From NCBI GenBank assembly GCA_008360975.2, contig CM039192.1, forward strand, positions 13,827,242 to 13,891,241: a stretch of 64,000 bases of DNA, in the 5' to 3' direction. Positions 1 through 13,520 of the stretch are shown here, in pieces. This DNA comes from Lichenostomus cassidix (taxonomy: Eukaryota; Chordata; Aves; Passeriformes; Meliphagidae). Numbering within the stretch: the stretch's first letter is position 1; the number at the start of each line of letters is the position of its first letter. Made by a program: the position numbers and the translations under genes. The notes under the pieces were generated by a model, which was not told where the DNA came from, did not search any database, and worked only from the letters and a program-made list of their open reading frames with translations.

Positions 1-3000
1 CTTGTGCTTGTTGCTGGCACTCATATAGCATCATTTGGAGTGTGCTCTGAAACTGTGCTTTGATTTTCATGGTCAGTTCTCAGGTGGAACAACTCCCTGT
101 ATCCACTGCTGCTCAGTTCCTACCTTCCCCTCTCTCAGCGCTGCTCCCCAGCACTCCATAGTCCTCTGTCCTTATGTGCTCCCTAATGTGCAGATCAGAA
201 TCTTTATGAAGCTGTTACATTTTGCTGAAAAATGAGGGAATAGGAAAAAAGACTCAGGCATTTCTAACTACACTTCAATAAATGGCAGGTTTGTACTGTA
301 AGGCATGAAAGCTGAGAAATTATAAAATAGAGGAAAGTAACTGATAAAATCAAACGTAACGTGGCAACAGAGATTGTAGCTAGGAAGAATATTTTAATTA
401 TACTTTTCTACTGCTGTAACTTTATTTTTAAATATTACATTTTAACTTCTATTTTTTGCATGATTAATCCCATTCCTGATTAATTTGAAGCACTGTGTCT
501 GTGCTACTCCCACGTAATACTCCTGGAGGGATAATGTGCTTCAGGGACAAATGTTAACTGAAAGTGCTGCATTATCTCTTCTTGGCATAGCAAACAAAAG
601 AGAAAAAAATCATTTATTTCCAACTTCAGAAAGCAGCTTTAGGGGATCACAGTGGCAGTGCTTTGAATTCAACTGAATGATTGTGGTAGCTTTTGCTTAG
701 TTTTATCAGCAGACAGGAATGATGACACACTTCATCAGCAAACTTGGGAACATAAAACTTCTATGGAATCCATTCAAGTTGAAACAGCAATCCTGTTTAT
801 CTATGCAACATTAAGTCATCTCTTTCTCCTCTCCACTACTCATTTTAGAAAATGAATATATTGCTGGACTAACTAAACAACTATAGATACTCCTAGTCTT
901 TGATGGCCTAAACTAATCTGACATTAGAGATGCAATGATATATTTGAATGAGATTTTTAGAGAGCTTAGCACTGCTACAGGAATGACATATAGATCCAAG
1001 GCACTAAATTATTCTGCTGCTTTATGTTCCTGGGAATGTGTCTGGTGACTGATAGCAGAGAATGGTATAAAGGTTCTCTGCAAGAGGAAAGGGGGAAAAT
1101 GTGGAAGGCAGTTGGCTCTTAAAATAGATCAGGAGACAAGAGAAATGCCATTTGGATCCAATTATTACTGCATGTTAATATGTGCTTTGCTCTGTGTGTG
1201 TGTATAGATATGTGTATCTATCTCTCTTAATATCTGTCTGGTGACTTTGAATTGATAGGGGTGAATTTTCCAGTAACATTTTACAGAGGAGTGCCTTAAA
1301 AAGATCTGCATGCAGGAGGGCAGATACAACCACGGTCTCCAGATGGGATATTTTCTTGTTAAAAAGTTTGATTCTTTTTCTAACTGCTAAGTGAATGACT
1401 GTGGCTTTGTTATTTTTTTTTCCTTCTGATTGTGCTCTATTTCCATACAAACCTTTAGATAAATTGTTGGTTTAAATATTTAAAGACCAAAAATGCATCT
1501 GTTGCACTATATCCTCTGTATAGGATCTGCTGTCTATAGTCAAGTTGGCCTTAGGCTCAAGTACAATTCTGATAAATGCTTTATAACTGCTTAGAGCTAT
1601 ATCTAGCTGGGCTATCTAATTTAGCTGATAGTTATCTTATTGGGAATGGCTCTTAATGGAAAAACAGAATTATCTTTCCCTCCTATTGTCTTTAAACTTA
1701 CCATTTCATTCAAAGAAATAATGTTTCTATCTAGTTTAGGGAAAAAAAGTCTTCATCTGAGAATACTACTTCCTGTTAACATAGACAAGCACATGTCCCT
1801 GATTTTTGGCTGTGTACTTAGATGACTTGGAGTTGCATGAGTGCTGTCACAGTTGAGTTGTGTCCTTTTCTGAAAAGTACATTTTGAATGAATGAGAAAA
1901 TCTGGAAACAGAGTTTGGAAACTTCAGGCAAATAAAGATTCCGGTTGTGCAAACAAAGTGCTTTCTTTTGTGCACAAATGGAGTGAACACACATAAAATG
2001 AACTGGCCCATGGGCACGTGGAGTGTGGTCGTGGTAATTGTTAATCAGTCACTCAACCTGAACACGATAATATAAGTAGGTGTGGTATGTAATTTTTATC
2101 TGTGCATTTTAAAGAATATTAAATGGAAGTTGAAGTATTTTGTAAGAGCAGTAGAATCTCCCCTTTTACATAACTGTAACCACTGGAGGCAGAAAGGTGC
2201 AATGATGCCATTTTCCCCCAGTGCTGCCACTAGCAATTTTGATTTGTTAGGAGCCTGCTGGACTTCTGAGTTGTGTAAGTATATCTGCCTTAGAATTTTC
2301 TCGAACTGCCAACACAGCCTTCCCTTCATTTGCAACTGAACTATGCATAATGCACTGCAGAAGTAATTTGAAATGATGTATGACAGGAACCTGTGTGTGA
2401 AAATCATATGTACATTAGAAGAACAGGCTCAAGACAGATAATAATCTCTAACGTGAATAAATCCAGATCAGTGAGCTGTTGTGCCCCAAACCTGTGACTG
2501 AAGCAGAATCTTTTTCAAGAGACATTATAAATTATGTCTATGTGAATTAAAAAAGCAGATAAGGCCACCCTGTTTAATGGTCAACAGTTCCAAATCATAC
2601 CAGCACTGACAATTGGTAGTCTTTCAGCTCTTGTTCACATAGAGCCATACAAACTAAGATGGACTATAAAAGATGCTGGCTTACTGATCTAACTAAATGC
2701 AACACAGGTCATGATTTCCTCAAGCCTATTAGAGAACAGAAAAAAAAAAACTTGGAAGATTTACAAAGGGGAAGAACTGGAGCAGAGTGTATTTTCCCAG
2801 GAGAGGTTTTTGCCAAGTTGACACATTTTGAGTCTCACTGCATCATGCATTGGTCATTCAATGTCAGAGTGAAAGGCTCATGTGATTTTTCACTGCAGTT
2901 GAAGATTTTAAGCACTGTCAGGCTGTCATGAAGAGAGTCGGTTCTTGCATTTTTAGGGGTGCAGCTAATATACAATAAACCAAGTGATTTTGTCTGTTTT

Positions 3001-6000
3001 TACCCTGTTGGTGCCATGCTGTCTTTGGCAGTGTTTCAGATCAGTACCAGCTGTGTTCTACCCTGTCCATATTTCTTTTTTACAACCAGATTAGCATTCA
3101 CTCTGGGTATGTACTCAGTTTGTATTATTTAGTGCATTTGGGGTTTTTTAACAGTGCAAATTAAAACCAAGATGCTTGCCCTGCATCAGTAGTGAACATT
3201 AGGTACCCAGCAATACATTCTGCCCATGAGTTAATTTAACTTCATTACATCGCTGCTGTGAGGTTGCTTCAGTGTTATGTTGGTTAACTAAGCAAAAAAT
3301 GTAACTTTATCAGGTGGCTTAAATATAAAGGAATATTTATGTGCAAATAAGATGTTTCCTGTCTGTAAGAGTTCGGTCTTATTGATTTATCACAGAATGC
3401 AGCAGCAATTTATAAGGGATGTGACTTGTGTATTCATTTATTTACAAAAGCTATTTTTTGTTATTGGCTGTGGTTAGTGGTTGATACTTCTGCCATTTTC
3501 TTTATTATTTTTCTATGCATTTGTTAATTTTTCCCCTCAAATGCTATTTTTAACATTCAAATATAAATGCCATGCAAATTGGAGAGATACTTTGGATACG
3601 TGTATCCTTTTTTTGCTGTTAAATGTACAACTTTATACCCTTCCATTACTGACTGCTGCTGTGAGAGAGGATTCACACAGGGTAGGGGTGGTTTATTCCC
3701 TTGTACCTCAGTTTAGAATGAGATATCTTATTTATCTTCCTAGCAGAGACAGCTACAGATTTTTCAGGTATATTGGGCAAATTGATCACATCCAGTAATC
3801 GAAGAGAGCTATTGACTTATGCTGCAGTTCTTGTTCCATTCTAAATTACAGATGGCACATTTTGTAGCTAAATCCTCAGCTTATTAAAAAAAAAAAGAGA
3901 AAAGATTAAGAACATTTGCGCTCAGGAGCCCTTTTAGTTCACTTTGACAAATGGTTCAATCGGTCATTTTTAACAATGGCAGTATGCATGAAAAAGTAAA
4001 GTATTTTAAGATCACTTGTGGTGAGTTATATAAGTAATGGCTATTGAGCTATCGATCAATCAAGGTGGAATTGTTAGAAGTCACTGAAGCAATATCTCCA
4101 GGATGGTCTTCTGTCTCCTACTATTTTTACGTGTGTTGTGAAAAATGGAATTTTTGGAACAAATGATTGATTGAATTGGCTGAATTTTGGTTATGAGAGC
4201 CACATTCTTCTGCAGCCCTCTTATGCTCAGGTAAGGAATGTCAGGCAGTTTCCCCAGCAGAGGACACTGTGCTTCTGCTGTTGGCTTTGTAGGGTTTTAT
4301 TTTGCCAAAGACCCATGGAAATAAATCAAGATATGATTTTGTACTTGGTATTCTGTATGGACACCATGACTGACATTGCAATTATAGGTTTTTGCATTGT
4401 TTATGCTTCTCCAAAGGCACATCTGAGTGCTCTGAACCACTGCCTGAAAAGATCTGTGCAAGGTTTTATTACAGTGTATAATTGTATTTACCCGTTAAGG
4501 CTTCCAAGCATATTTGTGCTTTTCATAGCTCAAACACTGTTTGTTTTATTCGTAATTAAATAACTGATTAAATGAATCTCCAAACCATTTTTGTAAAGTA
4601 TATGATTTAGCACAGTTTTTGAGCATCCATGTGAAAGAAATAGACCATGCTGTGCCTTATATTTCTTTGCTGGATGTTCAAGGGCATGGCTTGTTATCCC
4701 TGCTTCTTCATTATTTACATAAACCACATTTCTTCCAAAGCAAGAACTGTACCACCCTAGATGTTATTACTGTCTTGCCTGACCTATGAAATCATATAGA
4801 CATGCATATATCCCAGCAGTGTATTTTGTTAGAGGACACTCTGTTTACAGGATACTGAGAACTGGAGCCTGTTTTGAAACAATGTAGGTTAAAATCTTTT
4901 TCCAGTCATGTGAATTAATCTTGATGAATTGATTTCGTGGGAGGGTAGATATTTTCCATCAGCTGAGTATCTATATATTAACTTAGAGCTTCCATAAAGA
5001 AAGTGATAATGGTGTTATTGTAAGAACATCCTAGAAAGGCATAGGAGGGTCTATTGAGTAGAATTGTTGAAACATAGCAGATGAGATGGGGAGAAATAAT
5101 TCATTGGAGAATGCTGCTTGTCAATTTTGTCTTTCTTTGCAATGTTTCTAACATTTATTAAGGGGCAATTAAGATTTAATAATAAATATTTGGAACTGCT
5201 TGTTGCAGTCACAGTGCAATTTAAGATGGCCAGTTAGACATAAAAAAAAGGAATATATGATGAGCTGTCAGTTTGCAAGACAAATATAGAACTACCAATT
5301 GTTTCCATGAAGTACTTTGAAATGTTTTTACAAATTGGGTCCATATAACTGTAGGTTTCTAATTAAAAAATTATCATGACAGAAACCTGAGGCATTTATT
5401 TATGCAGTTTATGGCTTGATATTATTTGTAAATCCTGTTTGATCATTCAGGGTATACTTGTGGAATTTAAAATGATTTAGTAGTGAAGACAGGCATCATT
5501 TATGGCTCCCAGTAAATGCACAGAGAAAAAGAGTTCTGAAATTAATTATCCAAGGGAGTTTCTATAGCAGGTCAATAACAGAATGAGAGAACTTCAGATT
5601 CCACTTTTGAAACACTGGAAGAGTTGAAGTATTCTTCCTTGAAGTTTTTAAAGTTTGTGGGTTTTATTTATTTTTATTTGTTTTTATCCTCTGCCCAAAT
5701 AAATTGAAAACACTGCGTACAAACTTTATGTTGCTGGAACTTTTGAGTGGTTAATTTATGCACATTCTAGAGCACATCCTAGGTACCTGTATTATGCTGG
5801 GTCTAAGGAAGGAACTATTTTCACAGGTACCAAAGAGTAGAGCAAATAGAGAGCTTTAAGTAATGATTGTCTGGTCAAATATGCTGTGTGAGATAACGTA
5901 CATGTTTTGTGTTCAACCTCTTTCTAGGGATTACTACACCACTTTTAAATAAATATCTGCTATGTTAGGAATCAGATAAAATTTGCCTTCTGACAATATC

Positions 6001-8782
6001 TACCTAAGTAGATATAATTCTAATTATTCAATCTTGATATTTATGTCTAATAAATTCTATTTATTCCAGTATTATTAAAGATGTGTTAACTGCATATCAA
6101 TTATTGCCTACATAATATTGTTCTTGAAATTTTTAAGTGTACTAATCATTCACGTAAGTAAATGATTGCTGATGGTACTAAGGAAAAGATCTGATCTTTT
6201 TCAGCTACTGCTTTCTGTAGTAAATTATTTTTGAAAGGTGGTCAGTCAGATCTGAGATGTAACTGTGATTAACCTTAATTTGAATTCCATCTTGGGAGTA
6301 AAAGATTTGTATTCGGTGCAGTTATTCTCTGTGTTTTGGTTGATTGGTTTTAGATTAGTCATTTAATGAGAATGGAGTGTGTTTGGAGAGCAGTAATGCT
6401 GCTACCAGTTTATAAAGTCTGCACAGTGGTGATATGAAACCAGTTTGTGAGTTCTTTTAACTGGAATGGTGTTGCTGCAAGCACATTTTTTTCAGATTAA
6501 AAGTAATGAGTAGAGCATCAAATAAAAACATGCTATTGTGGTCACCAAGAAATTGGTGCATTGTTCTTCATCAAAACATTCCTTAAGAAACCAACACCCT
6601 CCCAAAACCAAGAAAACCTTCTCCACCACCCTCCCCACCCCTCCTCTTCCCCATAATGAAACCAAAAAACCAAACCCAGTCAAGCAACAAAACCTTTAAA
6701 AAATGCCGCGTAACTTAAAAAAATTTGGCTGATGCTTGTGAGGAAGTCATGGGACAGGTGTAACAAACCTGGGGTGAAGTGAAAATGCTTTTTTTACTTT
6801 TTCCCCTCAAGTCCAGAGGTCCCTTATGGTGTGAGAAGGCCACGAAAAGGTGTCTGTGTGGAGATCTCCTATGATTTTATTTTAATTTCTCTTCGTTAAA
6901 TATAAGTTATAGTAATAATGGCAGAAAGAAATGCCATGAGTGTCTAAAAGATTACACACAGATATGTAAATAGGTTTTTACATATTGTTTTCTGACTAAT
7001 TCTTAAAAAAATTGACATTCTTAGCATATCTATAAATCTGACCCATACCTCTTCCCACCTTGAAGCTAAAGAATAGAGATGGATCTTTTGGATGGTGTTG
7101 GTTAATGTTTCTTGCTCCTCTTGTTTTTACACCAGTAGGAATCCTGCAAATGGACTTAAAATCCTCACTAAGAGAGGAAGTCAGATTTTAAGTGTCCAGG
7201 CTTGCGCATTTGCATGTGTTTTCCAATGCAGAAAACATAAATAATTTATCTATGATGGGTTCAGCTGAATCCAGCCATCAGAGATCTTTTCAGGTGCAGG
7301 ACAGTGGTGTCCCCTGGTGATGTTCTAGAGATATAAACCCACCAGTGCCATTTATTGATTGTTACAGCTCTGTCTGTGTTGGTCTGTAGGTTGCCATGCA
7401 CACACTGATGATCAAATAGCAAGAGCTGGGTACTGCTCACAGCCCAGAGCCCCTGAGCTCTCACTCTCACTGAGATTTATCAGATACTGTGGCTGTTATC
7501 CACAGAACTGAGTTGTCATTTCCCTTTACTAACTCATTAATAAGAGCAATTTAGTCCCTAAGAAAAGACTGGGGCAGGTTGTACTGTGCAGGTTTTTCCT
7601 GAGCTAAACACATAAGTTTTGTTCAGTTGAGCTACTTCTACTAGAATATTTATTTTCACTTTTTCTTAAAATCGCTTACAAATTCTGATCAGATAATTAA
7701 AAGAAAGTTAAATAAATTAATAAATAAATAGAGAAAGCTTTCCTGATGACAAAAACTAAGTTTAAAAGTATTTTGTGAATTAAGTGAATGGCATCAAGTA
7801 AATAAAATACATTCTACCCATTTAGTATAGATGTTCTGTCACCAAGATAAATGGACTAGCTATTACAAGTATCTGTGTGGCTGAAATGCATAACAACATA
7901 ATTACTTTGCCAGCAAAATTCTAACCTGCTTTAATCATTCTGTTCACAGAATAATGTAAAGTGATTTAGTGGGTAGAATGAATCCACTTACAAATTGTTT
8001 TATGGTCATAATGCAGTCCCTTTGTAGAATGTAAATTGATGATGATAATTTTATGGGCAAATGATTTTTCAATTAAAATGTCTTTTCACAGACAGAATGG
8101 GAATGTTACAAACTGTTCCAAATAAGAGTATGTCAGGGGGAAGGCATATAGGGTTATCTAATGTATCAACCAGAGCCTCAACTGAAAGAACTGCTATGAT
8201 AAAAATGTGATTTAAAGTCAAGTTTTTAATTTCCTATCATTACATGTGCAAAGTCCCCTTATTTGGTCTGATTGGCATATTAACCAGCATAAAAAATTAC
8301 CACATAAACAGTAGCAACTAACATTTCTCTTACTCTGTTTAACTCTTTAATATACTAATAACTTAGGTTTTAATAGTTATTTTCACTTAACTAAACCATT
8401 TTCTGAAATAACAGTAATTGCAATGTCTGTAAGGATCAGAATAAATCACTGCAGTACAGTCATCTCTAATTTTAAAGTTCTGATGAGCAAATAAACAATA
8501 TTGCCCAGCCTAACTAGATGAACTCCTATTCAGCATTGTAGGACATTCTTAGATTATTGCTTTGTTGCTATTCTAAAGTGTTTCTATAGCACCTGTGTAA
8601 TGTTATTGAGTAAAAATTACTTCATCCTTTGATAGCTTCTGCTGCTGCATATAAATGCTCTTTTCCTTAGTGGTAGATCAGCCTAAAAAATAGTTAAATG
8701 GTGACTGTGACTCTTTTAAAGAGTCATTAACTCAAAAGTATTTAAAATATTATCCAAGGGCTGTACATGTTTTCCATAATGT
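1..8782. other. AT-rich non-coding host DNA, no gene recognised
   Basis: No coding region, RNA gene or intact transposon is recognisable here. Open frames are short and have no familiar motifs; the longest, a 130-codon plus-strand frame at 4171-4563, has low-complexity hydrophobic composition and no domain I know. Small simple repeats are present, such as (TG)6 at 1193-1204 and scattered A or T runs. A C-rich patch at 6590-6652 is G-rich on the minus strand. Intergenic or intronic status cannot be decided from this sequence. Confidence 0.6.
6629..6652 (-). other. Potential G-quadruplex motif
   Basis: On the minus strand, four G-tracts (4, 4, 4 and 3 Gs) are separated by loops of 7, 1 and 1 nt. 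This satisfies the usual G3+N1-7 rule for quadruplex-forming DNA. It is isolated in AT-rich sequence with no recognised gene beside it, so any function is unknown. Confidence 0.55.
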
Positions 8783-9288
8783 CTGAGACCTCACCTGCAG
8801 AGCTGCCCCAGGCCTGGCGCAGCACAGGAAGCACCTGCAGCTGCTGCACAGAGCCCACAGGAGGCACCAAGGTGATCAGAGCAATGGGCAGCTCTGCTGT
8901 GAGGAAAGACTGAGAGAATTGGGATTGTTCAGCTTGGAAAAGAGGCTTTGGGATGACCTCAATGTGGCCTTCCAGTGCTTAAAGGACCTGACAAGAAACA
9001 GAGACTATTGACCAGAGATGAAGTGACTGGACAAGGGGGAATGGCTTCAAAGTGAGAGAGAGTAGGGTTAGCTTGGGTGTTAGGGAGAAATCCTAACAGG
9101 TGGTGAAGGTGGTGAGGTCCTGGCACAGGTTCCCAGAGAAGCTGTGTCTGCTCCATCTCTGGAAGTGTCCAAGGCCAGGTTGGATGGAGCTCTGGTCTGG
9201 TGGAAGGTATCCCTGCACGTGAGAGGATTGGAACCAGATGATCTTTAAGGTTCCTTCCAACCCAAAGCACTCTCTGACTCTGTGAAAA
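8783..9288 (+). mobile_element. CR1 LINE 3' fragment (5'-truncated)
   Basis: The sequence follows the 3' region of avian CR1 in order: the 'gagacctcacctgcagagctg' start, the 'attgttcagcttggaaaagag' block, 'ggacaagggggaatggcttc', a 'cagagaagctgtg' block, 'ggccaggttggatgg' and the final 'ccttccaacccaaagca'. It runs in plus orientation. The last bases (ctctctgactctgtgaaa) are a decayed version of the 8-bp terminal repeat. Only the distal end remains, as is usual because CR1 copies truncate at the 5' end. The 129-codon open frame on the opposite strand here (8959-9348) is an antisense by-product. Confidence 0.93.
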
Positions 9289-12200
9289 TTGAAACAGAAT
9301 TTGTGTGGTTTTGTGCTGTTTCATAGCTGAGTTTTTTGTGAAAAACATTTTGTAGTATTTTAAGAATTATATAAACAATTTTTTACCAGGCTGCTCTGCA
9401 GCATTCAGGACACCACATTAACGACTGTAAAAGTTTGCAGTTTCCTGAGCAGACTGATACAGTAGCTTGCCCTTGATACTAAAGACAAGTAGGGAAGCTC
9501 AACTATCACACTGTAAGAGGCAATGTACAGTTGTGTTACAAATATAATTAGCACCAAACAGTTCTGTTGATTGCAGTTTAGAAATTTTTGATGAGCAGCT
9601 TAAATATTTAGTGGTCGCAGAGATAAAAATGTGTTGTGGTTTAGCCCCAGCCACCAACCAAGCCCCAACAAAAACAAGCACAATATGTTAACAGAATTGT
9701 ACCTTGGGAGTGCAGTGTAATGAAGGATAAAAACACAGAAAAATGTGTGATGTGTTGTTCAGTCTAAAATGGCATAGTGAATGAAGGTTTTAAATTTTGA
9801 AACCTGTAGTAAAGGAGGTGCCAGAAAAAGGGGGCAGGTGAAGTCATGTGTGTGTAATGGATGTGATTTGTATAGTAAAATCTGTATATATTTATATAGT
9901 AAAATTTTAACAGTCTCTTAATTCTTATTTTCTATGGACTTTTCTTTTTTCTTGCAGGCTTTTCTCACTCCATTTCTCCTCTGTGTGAGCTTTGAGGAAG
10001 TTATAACCACCCTTTGAGCATCTCAGTTCAGCCTTCTGTTTCAAGCTCCACATGTAGTGTTTAAGCTTTCCAAACTCTCACATATAATCTGATTGTTTCT
10101 ACACTTCTCAACAGTAATCTGCTCTCAGGCCATTTTTTTGCTGTCCTTTTTCTGTCATCACTTCCTTACAAAACACTGCTGTTAATAGCATCTTCCTGAC
10201 TCCACTGCTCTGATTGTCACATCCCTTATTAAAAACAAACTTCTTGTCCTTGCTTCTCATGATTGCTGCTGCTCCTTTTCTAATCTGATCTGTAATGCAA
10301 GATTCTGTCTTCCTTTTTCATTTTAAAAGCATTAAGATAGATTGGCTAATTCCTTAATTCTGTCACTAGTCCTCTCACATTGTACAATGTTCCTTCTAAG
10401 ATGAGGAGTCCTTCACCTTCACAGACAGTGAGTGCTTTCCCTGCATTCTGCTTACAGTGAGGGATGGGGCAAGCTGCATTTTTATTACTGTGGGCTAAAA
10501 CCTCTACTACTTTATTATCTCTGCCACCCATTATTTTGGTGAACTAGTGATTCATATGCCTGTTCTATCCTCAAATTAGAATATTATAATATTCATAGTG
10601 AATGCCTGTGGAGATTCCATTTTTCAATTCTGTTTGGTTTTCATCATCAGAAGCTCTGACTGGGGCTGGTGACTCGCAGCTAACTTGACTGAGTCTCACC
10701 AGACAGATCTTTTGGTGTTTTGCACAAAGTGAAAAACCCCAAACCTCTGTTTGTTACTCATACCAATTACCCGTCATCTGCCAAAAATTTGAAAATTCTG
10801 AGAATGTACATGTCAGAGTAGATTTTCAAGCTGGTCACACTTTATTGATCTTTTCATTTTAGCAAAGAGCAGCTCCTATTGTTAAAACCAGACATATTTT
10901 TATATTATTCATAAGAGTGAAAAAGGATTTTTTTTTTTCCTTTCAGTACGGACTTTTTAAAAAAAATTGACAAAGTGAAAGAAATCTTCTCTTTCTCTGT
11001 TGTCTTTTGTTACAGCATCTAACTGTTGAGTCCATGGCTGTGCCCTCATCATGCATCTCTCTCATGTATGGACGTCCATGGATGCTTCTTGCTCATATTA
11101 AATGTAATAGTCTGCTATTAAAAAAGAGCAGTCTTGGGATGCTAGATAATTTCAGTCTATCATAAAGTTTATCTTAGGATTCTGCATGGCCTGATTTCTG
11201 TAGAAAAAGCAAAATATTTCTTCCAAAATGATCTCAGATTTAGATTTTTAATAAATAGGGATTCTTAGCTACAATATTAAACTAATGATTTATGGACTTT
11301 CAAAACTTTTAAACACTGTTTTGGGTTTTAATTAATTTTCTTTCCTTCTGATAAATGACTCTAACTTAGTAAATTCCCTCACTCTGCTACTATTTCTGCC
11401 CTTTTTGATTTTAACTAAAAATTATTTGTCTTCATTTCTGCATCAACAGCCAGGGATCACTTTGATAGTATCTCTCTCATAACATTTTTCCAGTAGGGAT
11501 TGTAGCTGCAACCCTAACAAGAATAGCAATTTGTTACACTTTGAGAAACATCTATAAATCCTCAAGGCTTTGTCATATTGGAAGGAATTTAGCTGGATGA
11601 TATGGGCAGGAAAGATGCAGAATCAATAATAAAAAATAAGTAAGAAGCAGTGGGTGGTCTGAATTGATATCGACAAGCCAACAATACAAGCTATTTGTGC
11701 CTGATTACATTGACTATAACTCTGGGAGGACTTTGATGCCAACTAATGGTTTTGTCATCTCCTGATAGTTTTGAAGTGCATCACCTCAGGGTATATTGTG
11801 TATTAGTTTCTTTTGTGAATGTAGGATGGGGCTGTTCTGTCCCAGAAGCTATAATTTTGCCTGCAGATCTTTGCAAGATACAGAGATTCTTTTGTCCAAG
11901 TACCAGACGGAAAGAATGTAGATAAAATCATGCTATAATTTTAATGTACTTGATGTTGATCATAAAAAACACCAACCCAAACAAGAAAAATAACATTGTG
12001 TAATTCAAAATATAAGAGGTAGAGGTTTTTTTGTTTGTTTTTTTGTTAAGAGAAATGCTTACAAAAGAGGGACTCCAAAGGAGGACCACACAAGGAAAAA
12101 TACTGTAATAACATTATAATACAATGGAAATATATGTATAAACCTATTAAAAGAAAGGGTTAGTCACCTCCATGATTTCATTAAACCTGGTTAATACCAG

Positions 12201-13099
12201 TGTAACTTTGTGAGCTTCGGCTTGTTATTTTCATATTGGCAGGCACAGAACTAATCCAGGGGGAACTGGATTTTGGTATTAAGCAAGTTTTTTATAGCTT
12301 TGCATACTTAATTGGGAATAAATCTGCCAGAGAAGCAGTGGAATGTGCATTATTCATTGAGTATTGGTACAGCATGTTTTTATCAGTGCTCTCTGCTGAT
12401 GCTGTTTGATCCTAATGGACAAAATTTTCACAGGTAACTTTTCAGGACCTTAGATAGCTCTGAGTCCTAACTGCAGTTGTTTAAATTTTGTCAGAAAAAT
12501 GGAGGAGGTGGGTTTTGCAGCATTCTTAAGCCACTAGAAAAAAATGTACTCTGAATTTAAATTAGAATTAAATTATCTTGGAAAGTGCTGTCAAGCTTAT
12601 ATAAATCAATTTTTTGTGCAAAGCAGTAAAGTCACTTAAACTTCCAGTGGGATTTTGGGAATGGGTAGAGAATATGCAGCTGCAGCCTTTATGGCATCAT
12701 AGTGCAAGGGTGATTCCATATTTCTGATATTTTGCTCCTGCAAGCATTTCCCTCCGTCCTGTTTCTACTGAATCTCATATCCCACAGTTCTTAGCAAAGA
12801 GAAGCAAAAAAGTGAAACAGAACTCATCTCTGTGGCAACTGTGCAATAACCACAATAAATCATGGCTTTATATGAATGTGGTGACAGTCCTTTTGACATT
12901 TACTTGTAGCAGAAGATTCTCTGTGGTTCTTTGTGTTGAAATAAAACTAGAAAAGTCTTTTTTTTAAGCTGAGAACAATATGAATTACAGCATATTTAAG
13001 CAGTGTCAGTCTAGATCCTCTGGTAACATCTTACATTGGGGGTCTCAGTAATGGGGTGAAGTTTTCTCTTGGTTGGGTGCTTCTTATCCTCATTTGAAG
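9289..13099. other. AT-rich non-coding host DNA
   Basis: No gene, RNA or full transposon is recognisable. There is a T-rich low-complexity run near 12027-12050. A stretch at about 12,160-12,480 contains palindromic and AT-motif-rich sequence that looks less degenerate than its surroundings, but without an alignment no conserved element can be claimed. Confidence 0.55.
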
Positions 13100-13520
13100 A
13101 ATATTTAATGAATTAGCAATGTATGAGGAGAGCCGCAAGAGTGGGTAAGGGAGTAGAATGTCTTCTGTATGGGAAATGGTTAAATAGGTTAGAACTGTTA
13201 ATTTTGGAAAAGAGAGGGATATGAAAAAGGTCAATGATATGAGTTATATAGGAAGGGTGGAAAGGGAATGATTGTTCTCTGTCTCCCACAATATGACAAC
13301 TGGAGCCATCAAAATTAAATTGCCAAGAGTGTGTTCCAAACAAATAAAAGGAACACTTCTTCACACAGAATGTAACCAAGTTTCAGAACTTACTGAATGA
13401 GATGTTATGGCTCCTTGAAGGACAGTTTAACACAAAGATATGGTTTATGGCTCAGCCTAGAAGCTTTTGAACTCTGAATTGCTGGAGAATAACAAGAACA
13501 TGGATAAGACAGATGGTGCA
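13100..13520 (+). mobile_element. Old, diverged CR1-like LINE fragment
   Basis: This degraded copy of the reptile/bird CR1 3' region is recognised by ordered blocks: 'ttctctgtctcccacaat', then 'aaattaaattgccaa', then 'cttcttcacacagaatgtaa', then the 'cagaacttactgaatgagatgtt' segment, and a final block near 'gctcagcctagaagcttttga'. It is far more diverged than the copies at 8783 and 63152, so it probably belongs to an older subfamily. Both borders are approximate. The short minus-strand open frames across it are chance frames. Confidence 0.72.

Noticed and set aside
4171..4563. 130-codon plus-strand frame with hydrophobic stretches
   Set aside because: T-rich DNA naturally encodes hydrophobic residues. 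There are no motifs or context.
8959..9348. 129-codon minus-strand open frame
   Set aside because: It is the antisense of the CR1 3' fragment at 8783-9288 and has no independent support.
12160..12480. Possible conserved non-coding element
   Set aside because: It looks less degenerate than its flanks, but no conservation can be judged from one sequence.
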